In this document: piece by piece, positions 53,133 through 61,496 of the stretch
Position numbering within the stretch: position 1 is the stretch's first letter
Layout of the letters: each line of letters begins with the position of its first letter
NCBI GenBank assembly: GCA_035301345.1
Contig: DATGUM010000032.1
Coordinates: 1-64,000 of the forward strand
DNA length: 64,000 bases
Direction: 5' to 3'
Origin: CALAMD01 sp035301345
Lineage (GTDB): Bacteria > Bacillota > Bacilli > Bacillales > Amphibacillaceae
The notes under the pieces: model-generated
The model's input: only the letters and a program-made list of their open reading frames with translations
Told to the model about the DNA's origin: nothing
Database searches by the model: none
Translations under genes and position numbers: made by a program

Positions 53133-53681
53133 TCATCCTTGTAAATAATTTTGTAAGTAAAGTATCGCATAGTTCGTTTTAGCATCTTGAATCGTTCCAT
53201 CTTTCACAGCAGAAACTGCTTCATCAATCGTTAACTCGAGCACTTCAACAAATTCATCATCGTCACCTTTAACAGGTGTTGCTAACGTTTCTAATGAGTC
53301 TGCCAAATAAATATGAATAAACTCATTAGCAAAACCTGGTGACGTATAAAATGCAGTGACGTACGTTAAATCGTTTGTCGTATAACCAGTCTCTTCTTCT
53401 AGTTCACGAATAGCCGTCACTTCTGGTCGTTCGCCTTGTTCAAGTTTTCCAGCAGGAATTTCAATTAATGATTGCTCAAGTGGTTTACGATATTGTTCAA
53501 CAAAAATGATTTTCTTATCATCTGTTACGGGAATAACTGCAACTGCACCTGGATGTTTAACGATTTCTCTTTTTGACGTTTCACCATTAGGTAACGTGAC
53601 ATCATCTACTTGAACATCAATAATTTTTCCGGAGAATATATGATTAGTTTTAATTGTTTTTTCTTCAAATTTTTTCATCAT
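53133..53681 (-). CDS. nudF: ADP-ribose pyrophosphatase NudF
   Basis: Nudix hydrolase of 182 aa that splits ADP-ribose. The Nudix box GKLEQGERPEVTAIRELEEE (positions about 84-103) with following TG is complete, and PGFANEFIHIYLA downstream fits NudF. The ATG at 53681 follows AAAGGAAG. It is coupled with the EndoQ-like gene, which starts five bases after its stop. Placement beside fur is as in B. subtilis and S. aureus. Confidence 0.93.
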   Translation of the reverse strand: MMKKFEEKTIKTNHIFSGKIIDVQVDDVTLPNGETSKREIVKHPGAVAVIPVTDDKKIIFVEQYRKPLEQSLIEIPAGKLEQGERPEVTAIRELEEETGYTTNDLTYVTAFYTSPGFANEFIHIYLADSLETLATPVKGDDDEFVEVLELTIDEAVSAVKDGTIQDAKTNYAILYLQNYLQG

Positions 53682-53740
53682 TGAATAACTTCCTTTCATT
53701 TATATAACTTAAACGAAACAGTTCATGATTTTTTAATTAG

Positions 53741-53769
53741 TTTACACATTTAAGCGAATTACATATATA
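53741..53769 (+). promoter_or_regulatory. Sigma-A promoter of the glpQ-rnz-aldehyde dehydrogenase unit
   Basis: TTTACA (53741-53746), a 17-base spacer and TATATA (53764-53769); an overlapping TATAAT two bases downstream gives a 19-base spacer. It is about 35 bases before the first plus-strand gene. Confidence 0.55.
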
Positions 53770-53807
53770 ATATTAACATACGAACTTATAAAACTGGGGT
53801 GTCACGT

Positions 53808-54563
53808 TTGAAAACTAAAATTGTTGCACATCGGGGAGCGAGTTATTTAGCCCCTGAAAATACGATGCATGCATTTACATTAGCAGAAGAAATTGGTGCT
53901 TACGGCATTGAAACTGATGTTCAATTGACAAAAGACAACGTACCTGTACTTATTCATGACGTTACAGTTAATCGAACGACTAACAAAAAAGGCTTCGTTA
54001 AAAATTATACATTTTCAGACATCCAAACATTAGATGCTGGGAAGTGGTTTAGCGAAACGTACAAAGAAGCACGAATTATCTCGCTTGAATCATTTTTACA
54101 GTGGATTCGTCCGACTCATTTATATCTTCACTTAGAACTGAAAAACAATCGCTTTTCTTATAAAAATTTAGAGTTTGTTGTTTTTGACTTATTAAAGCGA
54201 GAAAATATGCTTGAGCGTACAGCCCTTTCAACATTTAACGCAAAAAGTATTAAACGAATGACTCGCATAAAAGATGATATTGAACGAGCACTGTTACTGT
54301 CAAAACAGCGAAAAAGGCTGATCCAATTTGCAAAAAAATATGACTTAAAAGCACTTCACGTCGAATATCCGATGTTAAATGATGAATTTGTTCGTTTATG
54401 TGAAAAAGAAAATATTTTACTACGTGTTTATACGGTCAATGACCGTGATGACATGCAAAGATGTTTCGCGTTAGGTGTTGATACTATTTTTACTGATCGA
54501 CCTGACGTTTGCATCGCTGAGCAAAATAAATTTATAACTGAACATGATAAGGAGCAATCATAG
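53808..54563 (+). CDS. Glycerophosphodiester phosphodiesterase
   Basis: Cytoplasmic GDPD-family enzyme of 251 aa, splitting glycerophosphodiesters to glycerol-3-phosphate. The TIM-barrel motifs are present: VAHRGASYLAPENTM (residues 5-19, catalytic His-Arg), IETDVQLTKDNVPVLIHD (catalytic Glu, Asp and His) and the C-terminal TIFTDRPD. No signal peptide. The likely start is TTG at 53808, after GGGGTG; a GTG at 53799 overlaps that site. Its stop overlaps the rnz start by one base. Confidence 0.9.
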   Translation: MKTKIVAHRGASYLAPENTMHAFTLAEEIGAYGIETDVQLTKDNVPVLIHDVTVNRTTNKKGFVKNYTFSDIQTLDAGKWFSETYKEARIISLESFLQWIRPTHLYLHLELKNNRFSYKNLEFVVFDLLKRENMLERTALSTFNAKSIKRMTRIKDDIERALLLSKQRKRLIQFAKKYDLKALHVEYPMLNDEFVRLCEKENILLRVYTVNDRDDMQRCFALGVDTIFTDRPDVCIAEQNKFITEHDKEQS

Positions 54564-55480
54564 TGGAACTAGTATTTCTCGGTACAGGCGCTGGACTACC
54601 TTCAAAAGAAAGAAACGTAACGTCTGTCGCTCTCAAACTATTACAACAAATTAATGAAGTATGGTTATTTGATTGTGGTGAAGCGACACAACATCAAATT
54701 TTAAAAACGAGCATTAAACCACGAAAAATAACTAAAATATTTATTACACATTTGCACGGCGACCATATATACGGATTGCCTGGCCTATTAAGTAGCCGTT
54801 CCTTTCAAGATGGGACGTCGCCATTAACAATTTACGGTCCAAAAGGAATTAAACAGTACGTTGAAACGAGTTTGGCTATTAGTGAAACACATTTAAACTA
54901 TCAACTAAATATTATTGAATTCACTGAAGGAACAATCATTTCAGATGACAATTTTACAGTTGAATGCCGTTTACTTAAGCACGGAATAAACAGTTACGGC
55001 TTTCGCATCATTGAGGCGGATCGGATTGGTGAATTACTCGTCGACGAATTAAAAGCTGACGGCATTCACCCAGGACCGATTTATAAAGAAATTAAAGATA
55101 ATGAACGAACGACATTAGAAGATGGTCGAGTGATTAAACGAAGTGATTACATTGGACCTACGAAGAAAGGAAAGTGTATTTGTATATTTGGCGACACGAT
55201 TTATGATCATCAACATATACATTTCGCAAGAGAAGCTGACGTACTCGTCCATGAAGCGACATTTGCAAGTGACGATAAAGACCTTGCGAAAAATTATAAC
55301 CATACGACGACGACAGAAGCAGCAACTTTAGCAAAGGAAGCTCACGTGAAAACGCTCGTACTAACTCATATTTCATCGCGTTACCAAAGAAGTGATTATG
55401 AACAGCTTTTACATGAAGCAAAAACAGTTTTTTCTAACACATATTTAGCCAATGATTTAAAAGTGATACCTATTATATAA
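54563..55480 (+). CDS. rnz: Ribonuclease Z
   Basis: tRNA 3' processing endonuclease, which prepares tRNAs lacking an encoded CCA for Cca (also in this window at 197). The 305-aa metallo-beta-lactamase-fold protein has FLGTGAG near residue 4, the zinc motif ITHLHGDHIYGLPGLL (about 62-77), and later GDT, HEATF and LTHIS ligands. The GTG at 54563 has AAGGAG seven bases upstream and overlaps the previous stop. Confidence 0.95.
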   Translation: MELVFLGTGAGLPSKERNVTSVALKLLQQINEVWLFDCGEATQHQILKTSIKPRKITKIFITHLHGDHIYGLPGLLSSRSFQDGTSPLTIYGPKGIKQYVETSLAISETHLNYQLNIIEFTEGTIISDDNFTVECRLLKHGINSYGFRIIEADRIGELLVDELKADGIHPGPIYKEIKDNERTTLEDGRVIKRSDYIGPTKKGKCICIFGDTIYDHQHIHFAREADVLVHEATFASDDKDLAKNYNHTTTTEAATLAKEAHVKTLVLTHISSRYQRSDYEQLLHEAKTVFSNTYLANDLKVIPII

Positions 55481-55493
55481 GGAGCTGATACAG

Positions 55494-56867
55494 ATGAAAG
55501 CAACATTAGAAAAGTTATTGGATGGACAGAAACAATATTATGCAACAGGTATTACGAAACCGTATGACTTCCGGATTGATGAACTAACAAAGCTAACAGA
55601 AATGCTAGATAATAATGAAGCGGCCATTTATCAAGCACTTAAAAATGACTTAAATAAATCGCCTCATGAAGTATTTACGACTGAACTCGGCTTTATATAC
55701 TCTGAACTTAACTTAGCCATTAAATATTTAGTCAAATGGATGGACAAGGAAAAAGTAAAAACACCGACGACACATCGTGGATCAAATAGTTATATCTATC
55801 AACAACCGTACGGGTCAACGTTAATCGTTTCACCGTGGAATTATCCACTACAACTTACCCTCGCTCCTCTCATTGGTGCCATTGCCGCTGGAAATTGTGC
55901 GGTTATTAAGCCTGCACCTGAAGCGAAAGAAACTGCCGCTCTATTAGAAAAAATGATTAATGAAACATTTGATCGACAATACGTCACCGTCGTTCAAGGA
56001 GACGCTGAAATTAGCGAACAATTAACGTCTCTGCCGTTTGATTATATATTTTTCACAGGTAGTACAGCTGTTGGTAAAAAAGTGATGCGTCAAGCGAGTG
56101 AACATTTAACACCTGTTACATTAGAGCTTGGCGGTAAAAGTCCTGTCATTATTGATAAAAATGTTGACATTAAAAAGGCAGCGAAACGCATCGTTTGGGG
56201 GAAATTTACGAATGCTGGTCAAACGTGTGTCGCACCAGATTATATACTCGTACATGAATCGAAGAAAAACGAATTACTCCGCTCAATGATTAAATACATT
56301 AAGCGACTTTATACGAAGAATCCGTTAAAGAACGAAAACTACGTCAAAATTATTAACAGCAATCATTTTAATCGCCTCATTAATTACTTAGACGACGGTT
56401 CAATCGTTTACGGTGGTGAGCATGACGAAAGTAAATTATGTATAGAACCGACACTTATGACTGACGTTTCTTTAGAAGCGTTATGTATGCAAGAAGAGAT
56501 TTTCGGTCCTATTTTACCAATCATGACGATTTCAAGCCTTGATGAAGCAATTTCTATCGTTAAATCATATGATAAACCGCTAGCTCTTTATTACTTTGGT
56601 AATGATAGTACGAATGAAGAGCGAGTCATTGAAGAGTTATCATTCGGTGGCGGTTGCATCAATGACACACTTTTCCATCTTGCAAATCCACACTTACCAT
56701 TTGGTGGAATCGGTAGCAGTGGTACAGGTGCTTACCACGGGAAATATAGTTTTGATACTTTTTCACATGACAAAGGAATCTTAAAACAGACGAATAAATT
56801 TGATCTACCGTTTCGTTATCCGAACGGAAAGTTCTTCCATAAAATCATGAAAAAAGTAATGAATTAG
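55494..56867 (+). CDS. Class 3 aldehyde dehydrogenase (YwdH-like)
   Basis: NAD(P)-dependent oxidation of aldehydes, probably fatty or aromatic, as for class 3 ALDHs. The 457-aa protein has SPWNYPLQLTLAPLIGAIAAGN (about residues 114-135), FTGSTAVGK, the catalytic Glu in LELGGKSP (about 211) and catalytic Cys in NAGQTCVAPDY (about 245). The ATG at 55494 follows ATAAGGAGC. Third in a three-gene plus-strand unit. It converges on dinB with only 17 bases between stops. Confidence 0.9.
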   Translation: MKATLEKLLDGQKQYYATGITKPYDFRIDELTKLTEMLDNNEAAIYQALKNDLNKSPHEVFTTELGFIYSELNLAIKYLVKWMDKEKVKTPTTHRGSNSYIYQQPYGSTLIVSPWNYPLQLTLAPLIGAIAAGNCAVIKPAPEAKETAALLEKMINETFDRQYVTVVQGDAEISEQLTSLPFDYIFFTGSTAVGKKVMRQASEHLTPVTLELGGKSPVIIDKNVDIKKAAKRIVWGKFTNAGQTCVAPDYILVHESKKNELLRSMIKYIKRLYTKNPLKNENYVKIINSNHFNRLINYLDDGSIVYGGEHDESKLCIEPTLMTDVSLEALCMQEEIFGPILPIMTISSLDEAISIVKSYDKPLALYYFGNDSTNEERVIEELSFGGGCINDTLFHLANPHLPFGGIGSSGTGAYHGKYSFDTFSHDKGILKQTNKFDLPFRYPNGKFFHKIMKKVMN

Positions 56868-56884
56868 AACCGAGCGTACGACAA

Positions 56885-58144
56885 TTACTTTAAATAATCA
56901 TCTAAAAAATCTTTTTGAAAACTCGTCCGAAACTCTGGCTTTTCTGCTTTATCTTTTCGTAAATATTTAATCGTTTCTTCACCATATTTAGCAGACAATT
57001 TTTGAACGACACGTTCTAAGTTGTCTGCTCTATTTACGTCTTTATAGTTAAATAAATTTAACTGTTCAGCGATGTACTGCTTCTCTTCAATATCTTGAAT
57101 CGAGACGCCGAGCAAACGAATAGGTTCCTCGTTCCAGTGGACGTGAAACAACTCTTTCGCTTCTTTTACAATATCATCATAAGCATCAATGTATTTATAG
57201 AGTTTCTTGCTCCTCGTCACTGTTTCTCGATTGGCGTAACGAATCATTAACTGGATACTTATTCCCGCTAATTCTCTTCTACGCAAACGTTCAGATACCG
57301 TTTGTGACAAAAATTCTATTAGGGAAAATATTTCTTCTTTATTAGTCGTATCTTTCGGTAATGTCCGTGAATTACCGATACTTTTATATTCATGAACGGA
57401 ATCTGGATCTACTTTTCGTGGATCAATTCCATTTGCTCGATTATTAAGCCGTTCCCCATTAATGCCTAAAAAATGATTTAACTCATACGTGTCAGCATTC
57501 GCTAAGTCAGCAATCGTATGAATGTTCAATCGTTCAAGTCGCTCAGCCGTTTTCGCCCCTACTCCGTGCATTTCTTTCACGCTGAGTGGCCATAACTTTT
57601 CTGCTAAATCACGTTTTCTTAAAATAGTAATCCCGAGTGGTTTCTTCATATCAGATGCTGTTTTCGCTAAAAATTTGTTCGGCCCGATGCCAATACTACA
57701 TGGTAAATCTAATTTTTCTAACAAGTCTTTTTGGATATTATGGGCAATTTCGACTGGATGACCTAAATGCTTACAATCAGTAATATCTAAATATCCTTCA
57801 TCAATTGAGATTGGCTCAATAATTGGTGTGTACTCACGAAGTAACTGAAAAACATTTTTTGACGCTTCGCGATATTTATCAAAGTTAGGACGTAAGACGA
57901 TTAAATGTGGACAAAGCTTTTTCGCTTCCCATAAAGGCATCGTCGTTTTAACACCTTTCGCACGCGCCTCGTAACTACTCGTCACGATAATCCCTTTCCT
58001 CTGTTCAGGGTTTCCAGCAATTGCAACAGGCTTACCCTTTAATTCTGGACGAGTCGTCATTTCGACAGACGCATAAAAACAATTCATATCAATATGTAAA
58101 ATAATCCGTCCCTTTTTCGGATACCATCTTTCTACCACTGTCAT
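56885..58144 (-). CDS. dinB: DNA polymerase IV (Y family)
   Basis: Translesion polymerase, PolY1/YqjH type. The 419-aa protein has the catalytic aspartates in HIDMNCFYASVE (about residue 18) and ISIDEGYLD (about 114), a GVGAKTAERL helix-hairpin-helix, a little-finger domain (about 245-350) and a C-terminal clamp-binding AEQLNLFNY. The ATG at 58144 lies in a run of GTGGTG; exact start uncertain by a few codons. A LexA-like palindrome lies at 58155-58168, between its -10 and start codon. Confidence 0.94.
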   Translation of the reverse strand: MTVVERWYPKKGRIILHIDMNCFYASVEMTTRPELKGKPVAIAGNPEQRKGIIVTSSYEARAKGVKTTMPLWEAKKLCPHLIVLRPNFDKYREASKNVFQLLREYTPIIEPISIDEGYLDITDCKHLGHPVEIAHNIQKDLLEKLDLPCSIGIGPNKFLAKTASDMKKPLGITILRKRDLAEKLWPLSVKEMHGVGAKTAERLERLNIHTIADLANADTYELNHFLGINGERLNNRANGIDPRKVDPDSVHEYKSIGNSRTLPKDTTNKEEIFSLIEFLSQTVSERLRRRELAGISIQLMIRYANRETVTRSKKLYKYIDAYDDIVKEAKELFHVHWNEEPIRLLGVSIQDIEEKQYIAEQLNLFNYKDVNRADNLERVVQKLSAKYGEETIKYLRKDKAEKPEFRTSFQKDFLDDYLK

Positions 58145-58154
58145 CACCACCAAT

Positions 58155-58168
58155 CGAACGTTTGTTTG
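58155..58168 (-). promoter_or_regulatory. Candidate LexA (SOS) box at dinB
   Basis: On the minus strand CAAACAAACGTTCG fits the Gram-positive LexA pattern CGAACN4GTTCG with one mismatch. It lies right after an extended -10 box (TGATATAAT, 58178-58186 region) and about ten bases before the start codon, a position suited to repression. Confidence 0.55.
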
Positions 58169-58213
58169 CTTATCAATTATATCATACGTTTCGCCTGCGT
58201 GAAATATTTGTGC

Positions 58214-58254
58214 ATGAAAAAATAAGCTATCGAATGTTATCGATAGCTTATTAT
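58214..58254 (-). terminator. Rho-independent terminator of the PepT-like peptidase gene
   Basis: On the minus strand AATAAGCTATCGA and TCGATAGCTTATT form a 13-bp stem around a small loop, followed by TTTTTT. It lies about 10 bases after the stop. Confidence 0.85.
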
Positions 58255-58262
58255 CTTATATA

Positions 58263-59384
58263 CTATTTAACTTCTTTAATAATTTCTACTAAGTATGCTG
58301 TTAATTTTTCTAAGCTTTCAATCGATATTCTTTCATTCGTCGTATGAATTTCTTCATAACCGACGCTTAAGTTGACTGTCGGAACGTCAAATCCATTAAA
58401 GATGTTCGCATCACTACCGCCACCACTCGTCATTAGTTCACTCGTATGACCTAAATTCTTTGCTGCTTGAACAGCAATTTGAACGACTTCATCTGCTTCT
58501 GAATAAACGAAATTAGGATACATATGTTCAATAACAACATCTGCTTTTGCTCCTAATTTTTCTGCCGTTGATTCAAACGCTTGTTTCATTTGCTCGAGTT
58601 GATTATCAAGTTTTTCTTTTACGAGTGATCTCGCTTCACCGATAATTTCGACGTAATCACAGACGATATTCGTTGCGCCACCACCAGAAAAACTACCGAT
58701 GTTAGCAGTTGTTTCTTCATCAATTCGACCGAGTGGCATTTTCGCGATTGATTTTGCTGCAACAGTTATAGCAGATACACCTTTTTCAGGGGCAACACCT
58801 GCGTGAGCAGATTGTCCGTGAATGTGTGCCGTTACTTTCGCTTGTGTTGGCGCGGCAACGACGATATTACCAACGTCTCCATCACTATCTAAAGCATAGC
58901 CGTATGCCGCTTTTAAATGTTCTGGGTTAACAGCTTGCGCCCCGATTAATCCTGATTCTTCTCCGACAGTAATAATAAATTGAATGTCTCCGTGTTCAAT
59001 ATGCTGTTCTTTTATTTGCCTAATAAATTCAAACATAGCAGCTATACCTGCTTTATCGTCAGCACCTAAAATTGTCGTACCGTCAGACGTGATGTATCCA
59101 TTATCTTGAATAATCGGCTTAATACCGTTTCCAGGGCTTACTGTATCCATATGGCACGTAAAATAGATTGGCTTTACATCTTGCTTCGTTCCTTTTAACG
59201 TACAAATTAAATTACCTGCACCGAAATTCGTTTCTTTCTGACTGTCATCTTCAAAAACGTCTAAGCCAAGTGTAATGAATTTATCCTTTAGCACTTGCGC
59301 AATTTTTTCTTCATGTTGTGATTCTGAATCAACTTTTACTAATTCAATAAATTCTTCAACGAGTCTATCCGTATTAATTGACAT
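58263..59384 (-). CDS. yqjE: PepT-like M20 metallopeptidase (YqjE type)
   Basis: Cytoplasmic zinc aminopeptidase of the tripeptidase-like M20 family, 373 aa. Metal ligands and catalytic residues are visible: TCHMDTVSPG (about residue 77), GADDKAGIAAM (about 105), VGEESGLIGA (about 138), DSDGD and the C-terminal HTTNE. The dimerisation domain spans about 175-285. The ATG at 59384 follows AAAGGTG. Position beside dinB and the bkd genes fits B. subtilis yqjE. The exact substrate is not known. Confidence 0.88.
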   Translation of the reverse strand: MSINTDRLVEEFIELVKVDSESQHEEKIAQVLKDKFITLGLDVFEDDSQKETNFGAGNLICTLKGTKQDVKPIYFTCHMDTVSPGNGIKPIIQDNGYITSDGTTILGADDKAGIAAMFEFIRQIKEQHIEHGDIQFIITVGEESGLIGAQAVNPEHLKAAYGYALDSDGDVGNIVVAAPTQAKVTAHIHGQSAHAGVAPEKGVSAITVAAKSIAKMPLGRIDEETTANIGSFSGGGATNIVCDYVEIIGEARSLVKEKLDNQLEQMKQAFESTAEKLGAKADVVIEHMYPNFVYSEADEVVQIAVQAAKNLGHTSELMTSGGGSDANIFNGFDVPTVNLSVGYEEIHTTNERISIESLEKLTAYLVEIIKEVK

Positions 59385-59442
59385 GTTATTCACTCACCTT
59401 TAATTATTTATTAAGACAAAAAATATTTTGTTATTAAAAACC

Positions 59443-59471
59443 TTGTGAGAAAACCATTTTAACGATAAAAT
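59443..59471 (+). promoter_or_regulatory. Probable promoter of the Prli42-like gene
   Basis: TTGTGA (59443-59448), a 17-base spacer and TAAAAT (59466-59471) on the plus strand, about 35 bases before the small gene. Confidence 0.45.
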
Positions 59472-59506
59472 ATAATTATAGTATACGTTTGGAGGAGGAA
59501 TTACTC

Positions 59507-59641
59507 GTGACAGACAAACGAAACGCGCCAGTCAAGCGTAAACCATCAAAACGCGAACGTCGCATGAAAGTAATGGTATACATTATGGTCATCGCTATGA
59601 TTTTATCATCGTTAACAGCAGGTCTTGCGTTTACTTTATAA
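59507..59641 (+). CDS. Prli42-like small membrane protein (DUF4044 type)
   Basis: A 44-aa frame with a strong GGAGGAGG site before a GTG start. The first 19 residues are very basic (KRNAPVKRKPSKRERR), followed by one membrane helix (MVYIMVIAMILSSLTAGLAF). The KV...IAM.LSSLTxG pattern resembles Prli42, the miniprotein that anchors the stressosome in Listeria, and related DUF4044 proteins. It has a promoter-like pair upstream and a hairpin downstream. The role here is inferred; stressosome genes are not in this window. Confidence 0.72.
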   Translation: MTDKRNAPVKRKPSKRERRMKVMVYIMVIAMILSSLTAGLAFTL

Positions 59642-59668
59642 AAAGCTGATGAAACTAAATAAGAACAA

Positions 59669-59706
59669 AATAGGGCTACTCTTTTGATGAGAGGCAGCCC
59701 TAATTT
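59669..59706 (-). terminator. Bidirectional terminator between the Prli42-like gene and brxB
   Basis: TAGGGCT-A-CTCT and AGAG-G-CAGCCCTA form an imperfect stem around a TTTGATG loop, between convergent genes. On the minus strand it is followed by TTTTG. It ends about 10 bases after the brxB stop. Confidence 0.65.
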
Positions 59707-59715
59707 CGTATGTCT

Positions 59716-60147
59716 TTATAAAGATTCACAATGCTCATCAAAAATATTTTGTAATTTTTGAACGACGTCAATTGCTGTGAATCCTTCTATGTCATGGCGT
59801 TCTACCATCGTCACAATTTCACCGTCTTTTAAAAAGGCAAATGATGGTGATGACGGAGGATATTCGCCAAAATAGCTTCTTACTTGATCAGTTGCTTCAC
59901 GATCTTGTCCGGCAAAAACTGTTACTAAATGATCTGGACGTTTATCATAATGAATGCAGTGAGCTGCTGCTGGTCGCGCGACTCCACCTGCACATCCACA
60001 TACAGAGTTTATCATAACGAGTGTTGTCCCTTCTCTCGCTAATTTTTCATCTGCTTCTTCGGGACTGCGGATTTCTTCATACCCCGCTTCTGTCATATCT
60101 TGACGTGCGACTCCTACGACGTCATTAATGAATGCATTAAAGTCCAT
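59716..60147 (-). CDS. brxB: Bacilliredoxin BrxB (YqiW type)
   Basis: Removes bacillithiol from protein mixed disulfides. The 143-aa thioredoxin-like protein has the CGC active site in NSVCGCAGGVARPA (about residues 47-60), then a second conserved block EYPPSSPSFAFLKDGE. Its position next to the bkd genes is that of B. subtilis yqiW. It complements bshA at 1394. The ATG at 60147 follows AAGGGGATGAGG. A separate promoter (60188-60216) lies between it and bkdB. Confidence 0.92.
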   Translation of the reverse strand: MDFNAFINDVVGVARQDMTEAGYEEIRSPEEADEKLAREGTTLVMINSVCGCAGGVARPAAAHCIHYDKRPDHLVTVFAGQDREATDQVRSYFGEYPPSSPSFAFLKDGEIVTMVERHDIEGFTAIDVVQKLQNIFDEHCESL

Positions 60148-60187
60148 GGTTGCCTCATCCCCTTACATTTTAAAGTATTACATGCCC

Positions 60188-60216
60188 ATTTTATCAATAA
60201 TAATAATCAATTTCAA
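60188..60216 (-). promoter_or_regulatory. Sigma-A promoter of brxB
   Basis: On the minus strand TTGAAA (60216-60211), a 17-base spacer and TAAAAT (60193-60188). The spacer contains TTGATTATTATTATTGA, which partly resembles a Fur/PerR-type dyad but is too degenerate to call. Confidence 0.6.
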
Positions 60217-60232
60217 TTAGAACTACTTATAT

Positions 60233-60246
60233 CGAACGAACGTTCC
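60233..60246. promoter_or_regulatory. LexA-type palindrome between bkdB and brxB
   Basis: CGAACGAACGTTCC agrees at every position with the Bacillus LexA consensus CGAACRNRYGTTYC, as I remember it. It overlaps the first base of the bkdB stop codon and lies 17 bases upstream of the brxB -35. This is not a classic repressor position, so it may be a chance match. Confidence 0.4.
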
Positions 60247-61472
60247 TAATATACGTTTGCCGTCTCTTCGCTCGTCTGTTCTAATATTTCTTTCACGCGA
60301 GCCATAAACCTTCCGCAAACGAGCCCGTCTAAAATCCGGTGATCGAGTGATAGTGATAAATTAACCATATCACGTATCGCAATCATATTATTGATAACGA
60401 CTGGACGTTTAACAATCGATTCTACTTGTAAAATAGCTCCTTGTGGATGGTTAATAATCCCCATCGAACTGATTGATCCAAACGTTCCTGTGTTATTAAC
60501 AGTAAATGTCCCATCTTGCATATCTTCATTCGTTAATTGCCCCGTGCGAGCACGTGTTGCTAAATCATTTACGCTTCTTGCGATTGCTTTAATATTCTTT
60601 TCATCTGCTTGCTTGATGACTGGCACGAATAATTCTTCTTCTTTAGCAACAGCTATGGAAATATTTATATCTTTTCGTTGGATAATTTTATCGCCAGCCC
60701 ACGTACTGTTTAACTGTGGGTATTCTTTCAATGCTTGCGTAACAGCATTAATAAAGAATGAAAAGTAACTAATGTTAAATCCTTCATTTTTCTTAAATGA
60801 TTGTTTAATTTTGTTACGATAATTAACGAGATTAGTGACGTCAACTTCAACAGTCATCCATGCGTGTGGAATTTCTGTTTTAGATTTAACGATATGGTCA
60901 GCAATAACTTTTCTGACACCTTTAACTGGAATTTCTATATCATGAGCCATTCGTTCATAGACAGGTGAAGGCGTTTGTTCTGTTACTGCTTCTTGATTAA
61001 CCTCGCCTGTATGCCCTCGTTCAATGAATCGCTCGACATCTTTTCGCGTAATGCGTCCACCACGTCCTGAACCACTAATTATCGTTAAGTCAATGGCATG
61101 TTCTTGAGCAAGTCTAAGCACAGCTGGTGAATATCTCTTCTTCATCGACGTATCATCATCGTTCCGATTCGTTGTCAGAAGAGGTGGTTCTTCATTTATT
61201 TCATCATCTGTAGCTTCTACTTGTTCCATCTGTTCAACTTCAATTTTGCACATAACGTCACCGACAGCAATCGTATCACCTTCTTCAGCAAGGAGTTCGC
61301 TAATTGTGCCTGAAAATGAGGACGGAACTTCCGCAGTTACTTTATCAGTCATAATATCTGCAATTGGTTCGTATTTCTCTACGTGGTCGCCAACCTTTAC
61401 TAACCAGCTATTAATTGTTCCTTCTGTCACACTTTCACCGAGTTGTGGCATCGTAATATTTTCAACTGCCAT
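60246..61472 (-). CDS. bkdB: Branched-chain 2-oxoacid dehydrogenase E2 (dihydrolipoyl acyltransferase)
   Basis: Core of the BCKDH complex, which makes branched acyl-CoA primers for membrane fatty acids. The 408-aa protein has a lipoyl domain (residues 3-78; lipoyl Lys in IMTDKVTAEVPS near 43), a subunit-binding domain (about 118-152: YSPAVLRLAQEHAIDLTII), and the catalytic domain with LSLDHRILDGL near the C-terminus. The ATG at 61472 follows GAGGGAGG, with a long spacing. It is followed by brxB. Confidence 0.94.
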   Translation of the reverse strand: MAVENITMPQLGESVTEGTINSWLVKVGDHVEKYEPIADIMTDKVTAEVPSSFSGTISELLAEEGDTIAVGDVMCKIEVEQMEQVEATDDEINEEPPLLTTNRNDDDTSMKKRYSPAVLRLAQEHAIDLTIISGSGRGGRITRKDVERFIERGHTGEVNQEAVTEQTPSPVYERMAHDIEIPVKGVRKVIADHIVKSKTEIPHAWMTVEVDVTNLVNYRNKIKQSFKKNEGFNISYFSFFINAVTQALKEYPQLNSTWAGDKIIQRKDINISIAVAKEEELFVPVIKQADEKNIKAIARSVNDLATRARTGQLTNEDMQDGTFTVNNTGTFGSISSMGIINHPQGAILQVESIVKRPVVINNMIAIRDMVNLSLSLDHRILDGLVCGRFMARVKEILEQTSEETANVY

Positions 61473-61496
61473 TTTAACTATTTCCTCCCTCAAGCA

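Noticed and set aside
60194..60210. Fur/PerR box inside the brxB promoter spacer
   Set aside because: The dyad is degenerate (about 11 of 14) and the region is a simple TTA repeat, so a chance match is likely.
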